Assembly (NCBI RefSeq): GCF_013141425.1 | Contig: NZ_JABFRA010000096.1 | Location: 1-51,299, forward strand | From: Methylotenera sp. | GTDB taxonomy: Bacteria; Pseudomonadota; Gammaproteobacteria; Burkholderiales; Methylophilaceae | DNA length: 51,299 nucleotides | Reading direction: 5' to 3' | Shown here: one piece after another, positions 8,624 through 18,025 of the stretch | Numbering within the stretch: position 1 is the stretch's first letter | Layout of the letters: the number at the start of each line of letters is the position of its first letter | Made by a program: the position numbers and the translations under genes | Notes under the pieces: generated by a model | Databases searched by the model: none | Seen by the model: only the letters and a program-made list of their open reading frames with translations | Told to the model about the DNA's origin: nothing

Positions 8624-9715
8624 CTAGCTACCTGCAATCTCTTGTTGAATGAACCAGTTATTACCTTCTTTTTTCAACACCAGTGTTTTGGTGGTGTAAA
8701 TCGGCTTGCCATCAGCTTGATACGATTGCTTAAAACGTACTTTAGCATTGTTTTCGTCGATGGCATTAATGTTGATATTCGATACTTCAACATTGATTTT
8801 AGCGGGTCGGTTGATGCGTTCACGGCGTTGCTGCTCCCAAGACTTGCGGCTTTCACCTTTGGCTGGCTTAAAGCTAGCGCCATAGCTGGCAAAATACTGC
8901 TCCAAGTTTTTGGATGACCATGCCTGCGCCCAAGCGTTGACCGCAGAAGTTAGTGCTTCGTCATTGTTTTTGGAAGCATCCACTGTTGGTTTTGCTGTCT
9001 CAGTCGTGGGTTTTATTGCTGCGGCAGTTGGTTTAGCCGCTGTAGCGTCAGCTTTTTTAACTTCAACTGGTTTGCTGTCAGCCAATTTAGTGTCAGCAGT
9101 TTTGCTATCAGCTGGACGAATCGGGTTGGCAACCGCTACTTTTGCATCAGTCTTGGCTTGCCCTTTAGAGGCAAGTGAGGTTTTGCTGCCAGTGCCAAAC
9201 AAATCTTTAATCAATGACAACTTGCCTTCAGCACGACTGTTGCTGGTATCCAACTGCAATGCCTTATCGTAAGCTTCAGAAGCCATGCGTGCATAGATGT
9301 CCCCTAGGTTTTCATGTGCGGTGGCATAGCTTGGATGCGTCTTTATCGCGGTTTCTAACGCCTTTCTGGCTTTATCAAACTGGCCTTGGTCGGCATAAAG
9401 TACGGCTAAATTGTTGTAAGGTTCAGGCAAATTAGGGAATTTTTCTGTCACATCGGTAAATGTTCTGATGGCTTCATCGCGGCGGCCTTGTTCTGCTAGT
9501 AATACGCCCTTCATAAACAATGCCTGTGCATTTTTTGGGTTGGCTTGTATGTAGACGTTTAACCGGTCAATCGCCGCCACCGCCTGGCCTTGGTCGGCCA
9601 TTTGCGAAATGTCTTTAAGCTCGTCAGCATGCGCAACGGGTGCCAACAGGCTTACCGAGAACACGAACAATGACCTTGTGATTAAAGAGTTTAGCAAAGA
9701 AATTAATTTATTCAT
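8624..9715 (-). CDS. secreted TPR-repeat protein with NTF2-like C-terminal module
   Basis: Begins with a signal peptide ending near PVAHA (residue 31 from this start). About four TPR repeats follow (roughly 35-165; for example GRRDEAIRTFTDVTEKFPNLPEPYNNLAVLYADQGQ). Then comes a long low-complexity linker rich in Ala, Lys, Thr and Pro (about 175-255), and an NTF2/SnoaL-like domain (about 255-363) related to the end of the neighbouring L,D-transpeptidase. The frame opens at TTG 9745; I chose ATG 9715 because it places the signal peptide at the start. The role is probably as a periplasmic or envelope partner of the transpeptidase; this is an inference from shared architecture and adjacency. Confidence 0.8.
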   Translation of the reverse strand: MNKLISLLNSLITRSLFVFSVSLLAPVAHADELKDISQMADQGQAVAAIDRLNVYIQANPKNAQALFMKGVLLAEQGRRDEAIRTFTDVTEKFPNLPEPYNNLAVLYADQGQFDKARKALETAIKTHPSYATAHENLGDIYARMASEAYDKALQLDTSNSRAEGKLSLIKDLFGTGSKTSLASKGQAKTDAKVAVANPIRPADSKTADTKLADSKPVEVKKADATAAKPTAAAIKPTTETAKPTVDASKNNDEALTSAVNAWAQAWSSKNLEQYFASYGASFKPAKGESRKSWEQQRRERINRPAKINVEVSNININAIDENNAKVRFKQSYQADGKPIYTTKTLVLKKEGNNWFIQQEIAGS

Positions 9716-9833
9716 TGTGATATACTTTTTCTGATTAACTGACAAAGCATAATTCTATCAATAGCCTAGCTAACATCCAATAGCTCATTTGGGATTTATG
9801 TACTATATTCGTAATAATTTCTAGATAATTCAC

Positions 9834-9845
9834 TTACTTAAGTAA
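9834..9845. promoter_or_regulatory. perfect 12-base palindrome in the divergent TPR/cysS promoter region
   Basis: TTACTTAAGTAA is a perfect palindrome in the AT-rich 199-base gap between the divergently transcribed TPR gene and cysS. Its position would suit an operator, but no regulator can be named and AT-rich palindromes of this length arise by chance. Confidence 0.25.
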
Positions 9846-9914
9846 TATTTAACATTATTTTTCATTTAAATCTTAACCAATCTTCCATTTAAATTTTATC
9901 TTCAAATTCACAAC

Positions 9915-11414
9915 ATGCTAAAAATTTACAATACCCTCGCGCGTGAAAAGCAAATTTTCACACCCATTGTTGCAGGTAAAGTCAGTATGTATGTCTGCGG
10001 TATGACCGTATATGACTACTGCCATTTAGGCCATGCGCGCGTAATGGTGGTGTTTGATATGGTTAGTCGATGGCTGCGAACTTCTGGTTTTGAGGTGATT
10101 TATGTACGTAACATTACCGATATTGACGATAAAATCATTAAACGCGCCAATGAGAATAATGAGACGATTGGTCAGTTAACGCAGCGTTTTATTGAGGCGA
10201 TGGATGAAGACTCTGCTAAATTAGGCGTACTGCGGCCTAATATTGAACCCAAGGCAACAAAGTACGTCGATGGCATGATAAAAATGATTTCGGCCTTAAT
10301 TAAAAAAGGCTTTGCTTATGTTGCCGCCAATGGCGATGTGTTTTATTCGGTAAATAACTTCGAAGGCTACGGCAAACTATCTGGTAAGTCGCTTGAAGAC
10401 TTGCGTGCAGGAGAGCGCGTAGAGGTTGATACGCATAAAAAAGACCCGATGGACTTTGTGTTGTGGAAATCGGTAAAGCCAAACGAGCCAAGCTGGGATT
10501 CGCCCTTCGGTGGGCCTAATGGCGGTAAGGGGCGCCCAGGTTGGCATATTGAATGTTCGGTGATGAGCTCAAATTTATTGGGTGAGCAGTTTGATATTCA
10601 CGGAGGCGGGCAGGATTTGCAATTTCCGCATCACGAAAATGAAATCGCACAATCTGAGGCTGCGCATAGCCATGATGGTAAGGCATGCCAAATGGTGAAT
10701 TATTGGATGCACAATGGTTTTGTGCGTGTGGACGATGAGAAAATGTCTAAATCTTTGGGTAATTTTTTTACCATTCGCACAGTGCTGGAAAAGTACGATG
10801 CGGAAGTCGTGCGTTTCTTTATTTTACGTGCGCATTATCGTAGCCCGCTCAACTATTCAGACAAACATTTAGACGATGCTAAGTTAGCGCTCACTCGCTT
10901 GTACACGGCTTTGCGTGGGCATGTAGTGAGTGACACTGCAATTGATTGGCAACACCCTCAATCAGCACGCTTTAAAGAGGCGCTGGACGATGACTTCAAC
11001 ACACCAGAAGCAATGGCCGTGCTGTTTGATTTGGCTAATGAAGTGAATAAAACTAAAGCAGTAGAAGCAGCTTCTTTGCTTAAAAATTTGGCTGGGGTTT
11101 TGGGGTTATTGCAGCGTGATGCAAATGAGTTTTTGCAGGGTGAGGTCATTATCAATGCAGGTGTAGGGCAATTAAACTTAGAGGGGCTTCCTGCAAAAAT
11201 AACTGGCACGGGAACATCAAGCCAAGCGCAATCAACACATGCAGTGGGCGAATTTACTGTTAGCAATAAAGGTATTGAGCAATTTATTGAGCAGCGTTTA
11301 GCTGCCAAAAAAGCAAAAAACTTCGCAGAAGCAGACCGTATTCGTAAGGAGCTCGCAGATGCGGGTATTATTTTAGAAGATTCGCCACAAGGAACGACCT
11401 GGCGTCGTGCCTGA
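9915..11414 (+). CDS. cysS: cysteine--tRNA ligase
   Basis: A class I aminoacyl-tRNA synthetase that charges tRNA-Cys. It has the HIGH-type motif in DYCHLGHAR, the zinc site residues (Cys of YVCGMTV, Cys of GWHIECSVM, His of [12 protein letters not shown]) and KMSKSLGN. The C-terminal anticodon-binding part contains the usual [19 protein letters not shown]. At 499 residues it is about 40 longer than E. coli CysS; the extra length lies mainly in a Gly/Thr/Ser-rich linker (about 415-435) before the last helical segment [20 protein letters not shown]. The ATG start lacks a clear ribosome site. Confidence 0.96.
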   Translation: MLKIYNTLAREKQIFTPIVAGKVSMYVCGMTVYDYCHLGHARVMVVFDMVSRWLRTSGFEVIYVRNITDIDDKIIKRANENNETIGQLTQRFIEAMDEDSAKLGVLRPNIEPKATKYVDGMIKMISALIKKGFAYVAANGDVFYSVNNFEGYGKLSGKSLEDLRAGERVEVDTHKKDPMDFVLWKSVKPNEPSWDSPFGGPNGGKGRPGWHIECSVMSSNLLGEQFDIHGGGQDLQFPHHENEIAQSEAAHSHDGKACQMVNYWMHNGFVRVDDEKMSKSLGNFFTIRTVLEKYDAEVVRFFILRAHYRSPLNYSDKHLDDAKLALTRLYTALRGHVVSDTAIDWQHPQSARFKEALDDDFNTPEAMAVLFDLANEVNKTKAVEAASLLKNLAGVLGLLQRDANEFLQGEVIINAGVGQLNLEGLPAKITGTGTSSQAQSTHAVGEFTVSNKGIEQFIEQRLAAKKAKNFAEADRIRKELADAGIILEDSPQGTTWRRA

Positions 11415-11451
11415 TTTTAATTAACAAAAAGAACTGAATAAGGAATTTGTT

Positions 11452-12678
11452 ATGCCAGTAAAATTAACTGCCCCAGAAGCCTCGTCCCTATTGCCTGTCA
11501 GGGGTGTTCAATTAGGATTTTCTGAGGCGCATGTACGCAAACCAAACCGTAAAGATGTGTTGGTGGTAACGTTGGCAGAAGGCAGTAAAGTGGCTGGCGT
11601 ATTCACCTTAAATCAGTTTTGCGCTGCGCCCGTCATTTTGTGTAAAGATTTTCTAGCGCAAAAAGCTGGAATTCGCGCTTTACTTGTGAATACTGGCTGT
11701 GCCAATGCGGGTACTGGTGAAGATGGTTTAAATCGCGCCAAACAAACTTGCGAGGCTTTGGGTGGATTGTTGAATTTGCAGGCAAACCAAATCTTACCTT
11801 TTTCTACGGGTGTAATTTTAGAGCCGTTGCCCGCAGATAAAGTCATTGCAGGCTTACCCGCAGCAATTGCCAATTTAAAAGAAGACAACTGGCTGAATGC
11901 CGCAGAAGCGATTATGACAACAGATATTGTTGCCAAAGGTACTTCCCGTCAAATTCAGCTTGGCGGTAAAACCATAACAATTACTGGCATCAGCAAGGGT
12001 TCTGGCATGATTCATCCCAACATGGCGACCATGTTGGGTTATGTGGCAACGGATGTGGCTGTGAGCCAATCTGCACTTGAAAGCATCATTCAATATGCAG
12101 TGAATAAGTCTTTTAATTGTATTACCGTAGATGGTGACACTTCAACCAATGATAGTTTGATTTTTATGGCGACTAATCTTGCTGGAAACGCTGAAATTAC
12201 TGAAGCGAGTGCTGACTATATTGTTTTGCGTGATGCGCTAAGCGCGGTAGCAATTGAACTGGCCCAAGCAATTGTGCGCGATGGCGAGGGTGCGACTAAA
12301 TTTATGACCGTTAAAATTGAAGGTGGCCGAGATGAAGCCGAATGTCGAAAAGTGGCTTATGCGATTGCCCATTCGCCTTTAATTAAAACGGCATTTTTTG
12401 CGTCCGACCCAAATCTAGGACGAATCTTAGCTGCGATTGGTTATGCAGGTGTTGATAAGCTGGATGTGAACGCTTTAAAGCTATACTTGGGTGATGTGTT
12501 GGTGGCTGAAAATGGGGGAAGAGCAGCCGCTTATCTAGAAGAGCAAGGTTCTGCAGTGATGAAAGAGTCTGAGATTTTAGTACGAGTGGATTTAGCGCGG
12601 GGTCAGGCTTCTTGTACCGTTTGGACTTGCGATTTTTCTTACGATTACGTCAAAATTAACGCAGATTATCGGTCTTAA
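11452..12678 (+). CDS. argJ: bifunctional glutamate N-acetyltransferase / N-acetylglutamate synthase
   Basis: ArgJ transfers acetyl from N-acetylornithine to glutamate in the cyclic arginine pathway, and in bifunctional forms also uses acetyl-CoA. The 408-residue precursor self-cleaves before the Thr in the conserved [13 protein letters not shown] motif to give two subunits. Other family marks are [31 protein letters not shown] and [15 protein letters not shown]. The ATG has AAGGA eight bases upstream. The stop codon is immediately followed by the ATG of the next gene, so argJ, the ATPase gene and the Nudix fusion gene look like one operon. Confidence 0.95.
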   Translation: MPVKLTAPEASSLLPVRGVQLGFSEAHVRKPNRKDVLVVTLAEGSKVAGVFTLNQFCAAPVILCKDFLAQKAGIRALLVNTGCANAGTGEDGLNRAKQTCEALGGLLNLQANQILPFSTGVILEPLPADKVIAGLPAAIANLKEDNWLNAAEAIMTTDIVAKGTSRQIQLGGKTITITGISKGSGMIHPNMATMLGYVATDVAVSQSALESIIQYAVNKSFNCITVDGDTSTNDSLIFMATNLAGNAEITEASADYIVLRDALSAVAIELAQAIVRDGEGATKFMTVKIEGGRDEAECRKVAYAIAHSPLIKTAFFASDPNLGRILAAIGYAGVDKLDVNALKLYLGDVLVAENGGRAAAYLEEQGSAVMKESEILVRVDLARGQASCTVWTCDFSYDYVKINADYRS

Positions 12679-13554
12679 ATGAGTGATTTTAATCAACTGT
12701 TGCAACATGCGGAGGGCTTACTGGCTAAGTTAGAAGTCTTTGCGAAAAGCTCGTTTATTGCAACCGATTGGTCTGCAATTGCTTGGCGCTGGCAACACAA
12801 TAAGGGCTATGGTTATTTAGAAGCGATACCACATCCACACCTGATTCAACTGACGGATTTGCATCACATTGATCAGCAAAAAACCGAAATCGTACGAAAT
12901 ACCGCACAATTCGTTAAAGGCTTTACTGCCAATAATGTCTTGCTGACAGGCGCGCGTGGCACAGGTAAATCGTCTATCGTCAAAGCTTTGTTAAGCCAGT
13001 TTGCAAGCGAAGGCCTGCGTATCGTAGAGGTTGATAAGCAAGACTTAGTCGATTTGCCACAAATTACTGCCTTGCTTCGTGCGCGTGCTGAACGATTTAT
13101 TGTATTTTGCGATGACTTGTCTTTTGAGGCGGGAGATAGCGGCTATAAAGCGCTGAAGGTGGTGCTGGACGGCTCGGTGGCAACCACTGCTGATAATATT
13201 TTAGTCTACGCCACGTCGAATCGCCGTCATTTGATACCCGAGTTTATGGCCGAAAGTCTAGAAACACAGCATTTAGGCGGTGAGGTTAGGCCTGGGGATA
13301 CCGTGGAAGAAAAAACTTCCTTATCCGACCGCTTTGGCCTGTGGCTGGCATTTTACGCGTTTGACCAAGAGGAATATCTGACCATTGCCGCACAATGGTT
13401 GCGCTATTATGGCCTAGCTTCATTTGATGAAGCGGCTCGAACCGCCGCCTTGCAGTGGTCGCATACACGCGGCTCGCGTAGTGGTCGAATCGCGTACCAA
13501 TTTGCGCGAGATTATGCAGGCAGAAAACAGTTTGAAGCTACGCAATCAGTTTGA
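12679..13554 (+). CDS. DUF815-family AAA+ ATPase
   Basis: A 291-residue predicted cytoplasmic ATPase of the DUF815 family. It has a Walker A motif GARGTGKSS (about residues 94-102), a Walker B IVFCDDLSFE (about 140-149), a sensor-like YATSNRRHLIP and the conserved DTVEEKTSLSDRFGLWL block that marks the family. Biochemical function is not established. The start abuts the argJ stop with no gap, and the next gene begins three bases after its stop, so expression is probably coupled to both. Confidence 0.87.
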   Translation: MSDFNQLLQHAEGLLAKLEVFAKSSFIATDWSAIAWRWQHNKGYGYLEAIPHPHLIQLTDLHHIDQQKTEIVRNTAQFVKGFTANNVLLTGARGTGKSSIVKALLSQFASEGLRIVEVDKQDLVDLPQITALLRARAERFIVFCDDLSFEAGDSGYKALKVVLDGSVATTADNILVYATSNRRHLIPEFMAESLETQHLGGEVRPGDTVEEKTSLSDRFGLWLAFYAFDQEEYLTIAAQWLRYYGLASFDEAARTAALQWSHTRGSRSGRIAYQFARDYAGRKQFEATQSV

Positions 13555-13557
13555 TAG

Positions 13558-14547
13558 ATGAATAAGCTTAATGTTACACACGCAGCTGTTGGTGTTATTC
13601 AACGCGGCGATGGTGCGGTGCTGTTGGGTGAACGGCCGATTGGCAAGCCATGGGCAGGTTACTGGGAATTTCCTGGGGGTAAAGTCGAAGTCAATGAAAC
13701 GCCGATTCAGGCCTTAGTGCGCGAGCTGCGTGAAGAACTCGGCATCACGGTTAAGTCGCATTCGCCATGGCTGACCCGCACCTTTGATTACCCCGAAAAA
13801 CTGGATGCAAAAGGCCGGTTAGAGTCGGCGGCAAAAATCGTTAAACTCCATTTTTTTATCGTGACACAATGGGACGGCGAGCCGCAAGGATTGGAGAATC
13901 AAACCTTAAGCTGGCAGACGCCAGAAAAGTTAACGGTTTCGCCGATGCTGCCAGCAAACGCACCTATTCTATCTGCCTTGGGCCTTCCCCAAGTTTACGC
14001 GATTACCAACTTGCATGAACTGGGTGAAACCATGTTTTTTGCGCGCCTGAAAACCGCCTTAAATGGCGGTTTGCGTATGATGCAAATTCGTGAGAAGCAA
14101 TTGTCAGCAGAAGATTTCTTGGAATTTTCTAGGAAGGTAATCTCAATGGCAGAGCCGTATGGCGCTAAAGTTTTTTTGAACTCAGCAAATCTGTTAGAAG
14201 AATCTACTCTTTTGAGCTTAGGGGCTACAGGGCTGCATTTGACGTCGAATGATTTAATGCGGGCACAACAAAAGCCCGCTAACATACTCTGTGGGGCTTC
14301 TTGTCATAATCGCCAAGACTTAGCGCAGGCAGAAATACTCGGTTTGGATTACGTCCTGCTCTCACCTGTGCATGCAACACAGAGTCATGCTGAAGTAACC
14401 CCGTTGGGCTGGAAAAATTTCGCGAAATTAATCCAGGGGTATTCGCTCCCAGTGTATGCACTGGGTGGAATGCAGTTGGCAGACTTACATGAAGCTAAGC
14501 AAAACGGCGCACATGGGGTTGCTATGTTGCGCGGTGTGTGGCGTTAA
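13558..14547 (+). CDS. fusion of Nudix (MutT-like) hydrolase and ThiE/TenI-like domain
   Basis: The N-terminal half (about residues 1-140) is a Nudix hydrolase with the complete Nudix box, GGKVEVNETPIQALVRELRE followed by ELG, and is similar to MutT, which clears 8-oxo-dGTP. The C-terminal half (about 150-329) is a thiamine-phosphate-synthase/TenI-type barrel: MMQIREKQL, GATGLHLTSNDL, GASCHN, DYVLLSPVHATQSH and ALGGM. Fusions of this kind are widespread in beta- and gammaproteobacteria. Since several ThiE substrate-binding motifs are altered (GLHLTS rather than GVHLGQ), a true ThiE activity is doubtful. It overlaps the convergent PCu(A)C gene by 4 bases at their 3' ends. Confidence 0.88.
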   Translation: MNKLNVTHAAVGVIQRGDGAVLLGERPIGKPWAGYWEFPGGKVEVNETPIQALVRELREELGITVKSHSPWLTRTFDYPEKLDAKGRLESAAKIVKLHFFIVTQWDGEPQGLENQTLSWQTPEKLTVSPMLPANAPILSALGLPQVYAITNLHELGETMFFARLKTALNGGLRMMQIREKQLSAEDFLEFSRKVISMAEPYGAKVFLNSANLLEESTLLSLGATGLHLTSNDLMRAQQKPANILCGASCHNRQDLAQAEILGLDYVLLSPVHATQSHAEVTPLGWKNFAKLIQGYSLPVYALGGMQLADLHEAKQNGAHGVAMLRGVWR

Positions 14548-15059
14548 TGCTTGTGTGAGGCGGACTCTTTAGGCGCTTGTATATTTGCTTTTATATTTTG
14601 TTTGAACTGTTCATTGTTTTTGTTTTTAAAAGTCAGTACAAAATTTACATGTTCGCCAATATTCAGCGGTTTTTTTAAGTCGAATAGCATTAAATGGAAT
14701 CCGCCAGGAGCCAAACGGTAGGGCTTACCAGCTTCCAGCGCTAGGCTGTCCAGATTGCGCATTTTCATGATGCCATTTTCCATGGTCATGCTATGAATTT
14801 CAACACTTCCAGACGCATCGCTGATGGCGCTGACCAAGTCAAGGTTTTCTTTGCTGGTTAAGGTCATGTAAGCCGCACCAACTTCTTGCCCAGGGTTGGT
14901 CGGGCGCACCCAAGCCTCACTTATTGCAACAATATCATTGGTAGCGGTGTTGCCTAAGGAAAAAGCGAATGTGCTATTGATCGCAAGCAATAAAAATACA
15001 GCGTACTGGTTGAGCTTTCGCATTGCTTGTTTTGGCTGCGGAAAGTTATCAATATTCAT
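14544..15059 (-). CDS. periplasmic copper chaperone PCu(A)C
   Basis: PCu(A)C proteins deliver Cu(I) to cytochrome oxidase CuA or CuB sites in the periplasm. The protein shows the family's metal site: IHSMTMENGIMKMR followed by PGGFHLMLFDL, giving the His/Met set H-x-M ... M ... H-x-M. A hydrophobic signal segment (NQYAVFLLLAINSTFAFS) precedes the domain, and the C-terminus ends in a His-rich SHKH. The frame opens at GTG 15068; ATG 15059 and ATG 15023 are alternatives, and 15023 would put the signal peptide at the very start. The choice between them is uncertain. Confidence 0.88.
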   Translation of the reverse strand: MNIDNFPQPKQAMRKLNQYAVFLLLAINSTFAFSLGNTATNDIVAISEAWVRPTNPGQEVGAAYMTLTSKENLDLVSAISDASGSVEIHSMTMENGIMKMRNLDSLALEAGKPYRLAPGGFHLMLFDLKKPLNIGEHVNFVLTFKNKNNEQFKQNIKANIQAPKESASHKH

Positions 15060-15075
15060 AATATTCACTTAATTA

Positions 15076-15267
15076 TTAAAAATCTTCATTACCAATGTCA
15101 TCTGGTTTGGCCGTTACTGGAATTGCATATTGCTCACTGGCCCACAGCCCAAGGTCGATTAGTTTGCAACGCTCGCTACAAAATGGCCGAAAAGCATTAC
15201 TAGGAGAAAACTCGGATAAATTTTTGCAGTTAGGGCAAGCGACTAGACGTTTTTTAGTGGTAAGCAT
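15076..15267 (-). CDS. yacG: DNA gyrase inhibitor YacG (zinc protein)
   Basis: A 63-residue zinc-binding protein with the YacG arrangement VACPNCKNL ... [19 protein letters not shown], i.e. CxxC and CxxxC. YacG of E. coli binds zinc and inhibits DNA gyrase. The frame opens at TTG 15276; ATG 15267 gives the usual length. It sits in the pilD-coaE-zapD-yacG order typical of beta- and gammaproteobacteria. Confidence 0.9.
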   Translation of the reverse strand: MLTTKKRLVACPNCKNLSEFSPSNAFRPFCSERCKLIDLGLWASEQYAIPVTAKPDDIGNEDF

Positions 15268-15374
15268 TTGAATCAAAATTGTAAATGATGTGTAGGAGCG
15301 GTTATGTAAAACAAAAGTAATGCCAATTTAGTAGACTGTTTTAACAGAGTCTAGCGTTTAGTCACTTAAGCGAT

Positions 15375-16133
15375 TTATAAGTTGCAAAGCGTTAATGTAA
15401 AGTTGACATCTTCATCGAACTTTTGAGGTTTTTGCATAAAATCGAGTATGTTAAATCGAATATTAATCGCGTATTTATTGGCACTAACCTCAGGGAAGCA
15501 AGCAACGCCAACAGGGATGTCAATTTTGAGCATTTGCGCTGGTTTTGACCCTCCTAACATTTGTTGATACGTGCCATTGGGCGCGACTAATTTAGTGCTA
15601 GTGCCACTGCCACGCAATATGCGTAAAATAATCATAATAGCATCATGCATCGGAATTAAAGGATTAAGCCAATTTTGCAGGTCATTTCTTCGGCTAGTTT
15701 CGCCTAAGCCAAGCCAGTAATGGTAAGAAGGCACATCAAATTCACAGACGCCACCAGGAATGCCAGCACGCTGTTTGATGCTCATTAACCATTCGTTGGT
15801 ACGCAACGTTTGCCCGAGTTTAGTAGTCTCGATACGCAGAGCATCGGTAGCTACATCAATTTCTTTAAGTATGGCTTCTAATTTGGAGGCAGCAATCGCA
15901 GGGTTGCCTCGCAGAGTTTCCATGACGGTTCTTTGACGCACTAATTCTTGCAACAAATCGGACCTTAACTCGGAGCGATCAACAATATCCAGTATTTGTA
16001 ATAGTGTAAGAAGTGCGCTGTGGTGTTGATATTCATGACTTGCGTCGACGTTGTACAAAACCTTGGCGAACAAATCCTCTACACGTAAAAATGTGCGAAT
16101 GCGCTCGTTAAATGGATAATCGTAGCTAGGCAT
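15375..16133 (-). CDS. zapD: cell division protein ZapD
   Basis: ZapD (YacF) crosslinks FtsZ filaments in the cytoplasmic division ring. The 252-residue protein opens with the signature YDYPFNERIRTFLRVEDLF and continues with the all-alpha part (SELRSDLLQELVRQR) and the C-terminal beta part (NKYAINIRFNILDF). Length and neighbours match the family. It lies between yacG and coaE on the minus strand. Confidence 0.93.
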   Translation of the reverse strand: MPSYDYPFNERIRTFLRVEDLFAKVLYNVDASHEYQHHSALLTLLQILDIVDRSELRSDLLQELVRQRTVMETLRGNPAIAASKLEAILKEIDVATDALRIETTKLGQTLRTNEWLMSIKQRAGIPGGVCEFDVPSYHYWLGLGETSRRNDLQNWLNPLIPMHDAIMIILRILRGSGTSTKLVAPNGTYQQMLGGSKPAQMLKIDIPVGVACFPEVSANKYAINIRFNILDFMQKPQKFDEDVNFTLTLCNL

Positions 16134-16210
16134 GAATCAGCAAATTCTTAGCAAAATCGCAAATTATACATCATGAAGTATTGCCTGACTTTTAAAGTTG
16201 AGCTGAATTA

Positions 16211-16834
16211 TCAAATGTATTTGCTAACTATGCAAGTTTTAATGAACTTTTTATGAATTTCACGTATTTTTTCATGAAATTCTGTAATCGATTCGTTGTT
16301 TAAAATCACCTCGTCCGCGCCGTTTACGCGAGTGGCTCTTGAGGTTTGCGCGCGCATCATGGCCCGAACTTCTGCTTCTGTCATGTTGCCTCTTGCTAGT
16401 GCACGCTTTAGTTGTAAATTTTCATCGCAATCTATTACCAAAATGAGGTCAATGACATCGTTGTAGCGATTATTTTCAAACAACAGTGGAATCGCCAGAA
16501 TTTGGTAGGGAGGATTAAATTTTTGGTGGTTGTCTGCAAGCAGTTCTAGCGCACGTTGGTGAATAGCCGGATGCATCAAGGCCTCAAGCTTTATCCGCTC
16601 TGCTGGGTTGTCAAATATGTGCTTGCGTAATTTTGCGCGGTTTAAAGTACCTTCAGCATCAATAAAGTCTGCACCAAAAATGTGGCGGATTTCATTAAGC
16701 AAGGGCTGTTTCGTTGCGGTTAATTCATGTGCAATGACATCGGCATCGACAATGGGTATGCCTAAGGCTGCAAACTCTTTCGTGGCTTCACTTTTGCCCG
16801 AGCCAATGCCGCCTGTTAATGCGATTACCGTCAT
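16211..16834 (-). CDS. coaE: dephospho-CoA kinase
   Basis: CoaE phosphorylates the ribose 3'-hydroxyl of dephospho-CoA, the last step of coenzyme A synthesis. The P-loop GGIGSGKSEATKEF lies at the N-terminus, followed by VDADVIAHEL and, further on, AIPLLFENNRY and VIDCDENLQLKRALARGNMTE. The 207 residues agree with the family. Only 4 bases separate it from the upstream pilD gene, so the two are probably co-transcribed. Confidence 0.95.
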   Translation of the reverse strand: MTVIALTGGIGSGKSEATKEFAALGIPIVDADVIAHELTATKQPLLNEIRHIFGADFIDAEGTLNRAKLRKHIFDNPAERIKLEALMHPAIHQRALELLADNHQKFNPPYQILAIPLLFENNRYNDVIDLILVIDCDENLQLKRALARGNMTEAEVRAMMRAQTSRATRVNGADEVILNNESITEFHEKIREIHKKFIKTCIVSKYI

Positions 16835-16838
16835 GCAC

Positions 16839-17708
16839 TTAGGTTAAGTAATAGCTGGCAAGTTGTGGCCCAAAAAATAGTGCCGCAATGCCCCCGATGG
16901 CTAAAAATGGGCCAAATGGCATGGGTATTTCACGCCCGCGCTTTGTGAACACAATAAGGCTGATGCCAATCACTGCGCCTAATACGGAGGAGAGTAAAAT
17001 CACCGCTGGCAATAACTGCCAGCCAAACCAAGCGCCAATGGCTGCCAATAATTTAAAGTCACCATAACCCATGCCTTCTTTGCCCGTGACGAGCTTAAAT
17101 AGCCAGTAGATGGTCCATAAAATGAGATAGCCAGCCACTGCGCCTATTACGGCAGATTTTAAGTCGGTAAAGCCATAATTTAGATTAAATAACAGGCCTA
17201 GCCATAACAAAGGTAGCGTGATGTCGTCAGGCAATAATTGTGTGTCGAAGTCAATGAAAGTAAGCGATATCAGCGCAAAAGTTAAAATCCAAGCGTAAAT
17301 GGTGATGCTGGTATAGCCAAACTTCCAGCTTACTAAGCCAATCAATGCACCAGTAAGGGCTTCTATCAGTGGGTAACGCAGGCTGATAAGAGACTTGCAT
17401 CCGCTACATTTTCCCCTAAGAAATAAGTAACTAATTACAGGGATATTTTCCAGTGCAGTAATCTTGTGACCGCAAGTTGGGCAGGCTGAGCGTGGGTGTG
17501 CCAGTGTGTATTTGCTAGATTCTGGTACGGGTTGACCTTGCAATTCAAGGCAGTTGTTATTCCATTCACGCTCCATTATTTTTGGCAGTCGATGAATAAC
17601 CACATTTAAGAAACTGCCGACCATTAAACCAAAAATAACAGAAACTGAAATAAATAACGTGGTATTTTGTTGCAAAATATTAGAAATATCTGAAAATCCG
17701 CTGAACAT
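16839..17708 (-). CDS. pilD: type IV prepilin peptidase / N-methyltransferase PilD
   Basis: An inner-membrane aspartic protease that cleaves and N-methylates type IV prepilins and type II secretion pseudopilins. It has the N-terminal GSFLNVVIHRLP segment and a four-cysteine zinc motif (CPTCGHK ... CSGCKSLIS). Catalytic aspartates lie in FDTQLLPDDITLP and GMGYGDFKLLA. About seven further hydrophobic helices are visible, and 289 residues is normal. The ATG has AAGGA six bases upstream. In many relatives pilB and pilC precede pilD; here they do not, and the upstream 317 bases hold no gene. Confidence 0.95.
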   Translation of the reverse strand: MFSGFSDISNILQQNTTLFISVSVIFGLMVGSFLNVVIHRLPKIMEREWNNNCLELQGQPVPESSKYTLAHPRSACPTCGHKITALENIPVISYLFLRGKCSGCKSLISLRYPLIEALTGALIGLVSWKFGYTSITIYAWILTFALISLTFIDFDTQLLPDDITLPLLWLGLLFNLNYGFTDLKSAVIGAVAGYLILWTIYWLFKLVTGKEGMGYGDFKLLAAIGAWFGWQLLPAVILLSSVLGAVIGISLIVFTKRGREIPMPFGPFLAIGGIAALFFGPQLASYYLT

Positions 17709-18025
17709 AACAATCCTTAAAAATTAGAACATCATCATTTTGTAAACTAAAGGCATCATCGCATCGTTAATAGGGTTGTGGCAACAGTGGTGATTAAAAC
17801 AGTGACGATTAAATTTAAAGCTCCATTTAATTTAAAGCTCTATTTGGTATAAAGCTAAATAGAGTAAAATTTTCAGAAATATTGCCGTAAAGATTATATA
17901 AGCAGCAATTTTAATCGTGCTTTTAAACCTAGCCTCTTGAAATTGCAACTCACTGCCACAAGTATAATGTCATATTATAATAGGTGCATAAGTAATAATT
18001 GCAGCATCAGTAAGTAGGAAACAAC
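17709..18025. other. 317-base gene-free AT-rich gap upstream of pilD and the small unknown gene
   Basis: This divergent intergenic stretch contains no credible reading frame. It holds a short tandem repeat and inverted repeat at 17814-17864 (listed separately), a perfect TATAAT at 17963-17968 and the AGGA ribosome site (18016-18019) of the gene starting at 18026. A TTGAAA at 17937-17942 is 20 bases from the TATAAT, longer than the usual 16-18, so the promoter assignment is weak. Nothing else was recognised. Confidence 0.6.
17814..17864. repeat. 17-base tandem duplication followed by an inverted repeat
   Basis: ATTTAAAGCTCCATTTA is followed directly by a second copy, ATTTAAAGCTCTATTTG. The end of the second copy, CTCTATTT (17838-17845), forms a perfect 8-base inverted repeat with AAATAGAG (17857-17864). 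There is no T run, so it is not a plain terminator. It may be a regulatory site upstream of pilD or 18026, or simple AT-rich slippage. Confidence 0.4.

Noticed and set aside
8910-9272. Plus-strand frame of 120 codons opposite the TPR protein gene
   Set aside because: It is the antisense of the Ala/Lys/Thr linker, whose low-complexity codons suppress stops; no ribosome site and no family resemblance.
14544-14547. Possible frameshift or error where the Nudix fusion and PCu(A)C genes overlap
   Set aside because: Both proteins have normal C-termini; a 4-base convergent overlap is ordinary in compact genomes.
17937-17968. TTGAAA and TATAAT as a full promoter for the small unknown gene
   Set aside because: The 20-base spacer is too long for confident assignment; only the TATAAT is noted within the gap entry.
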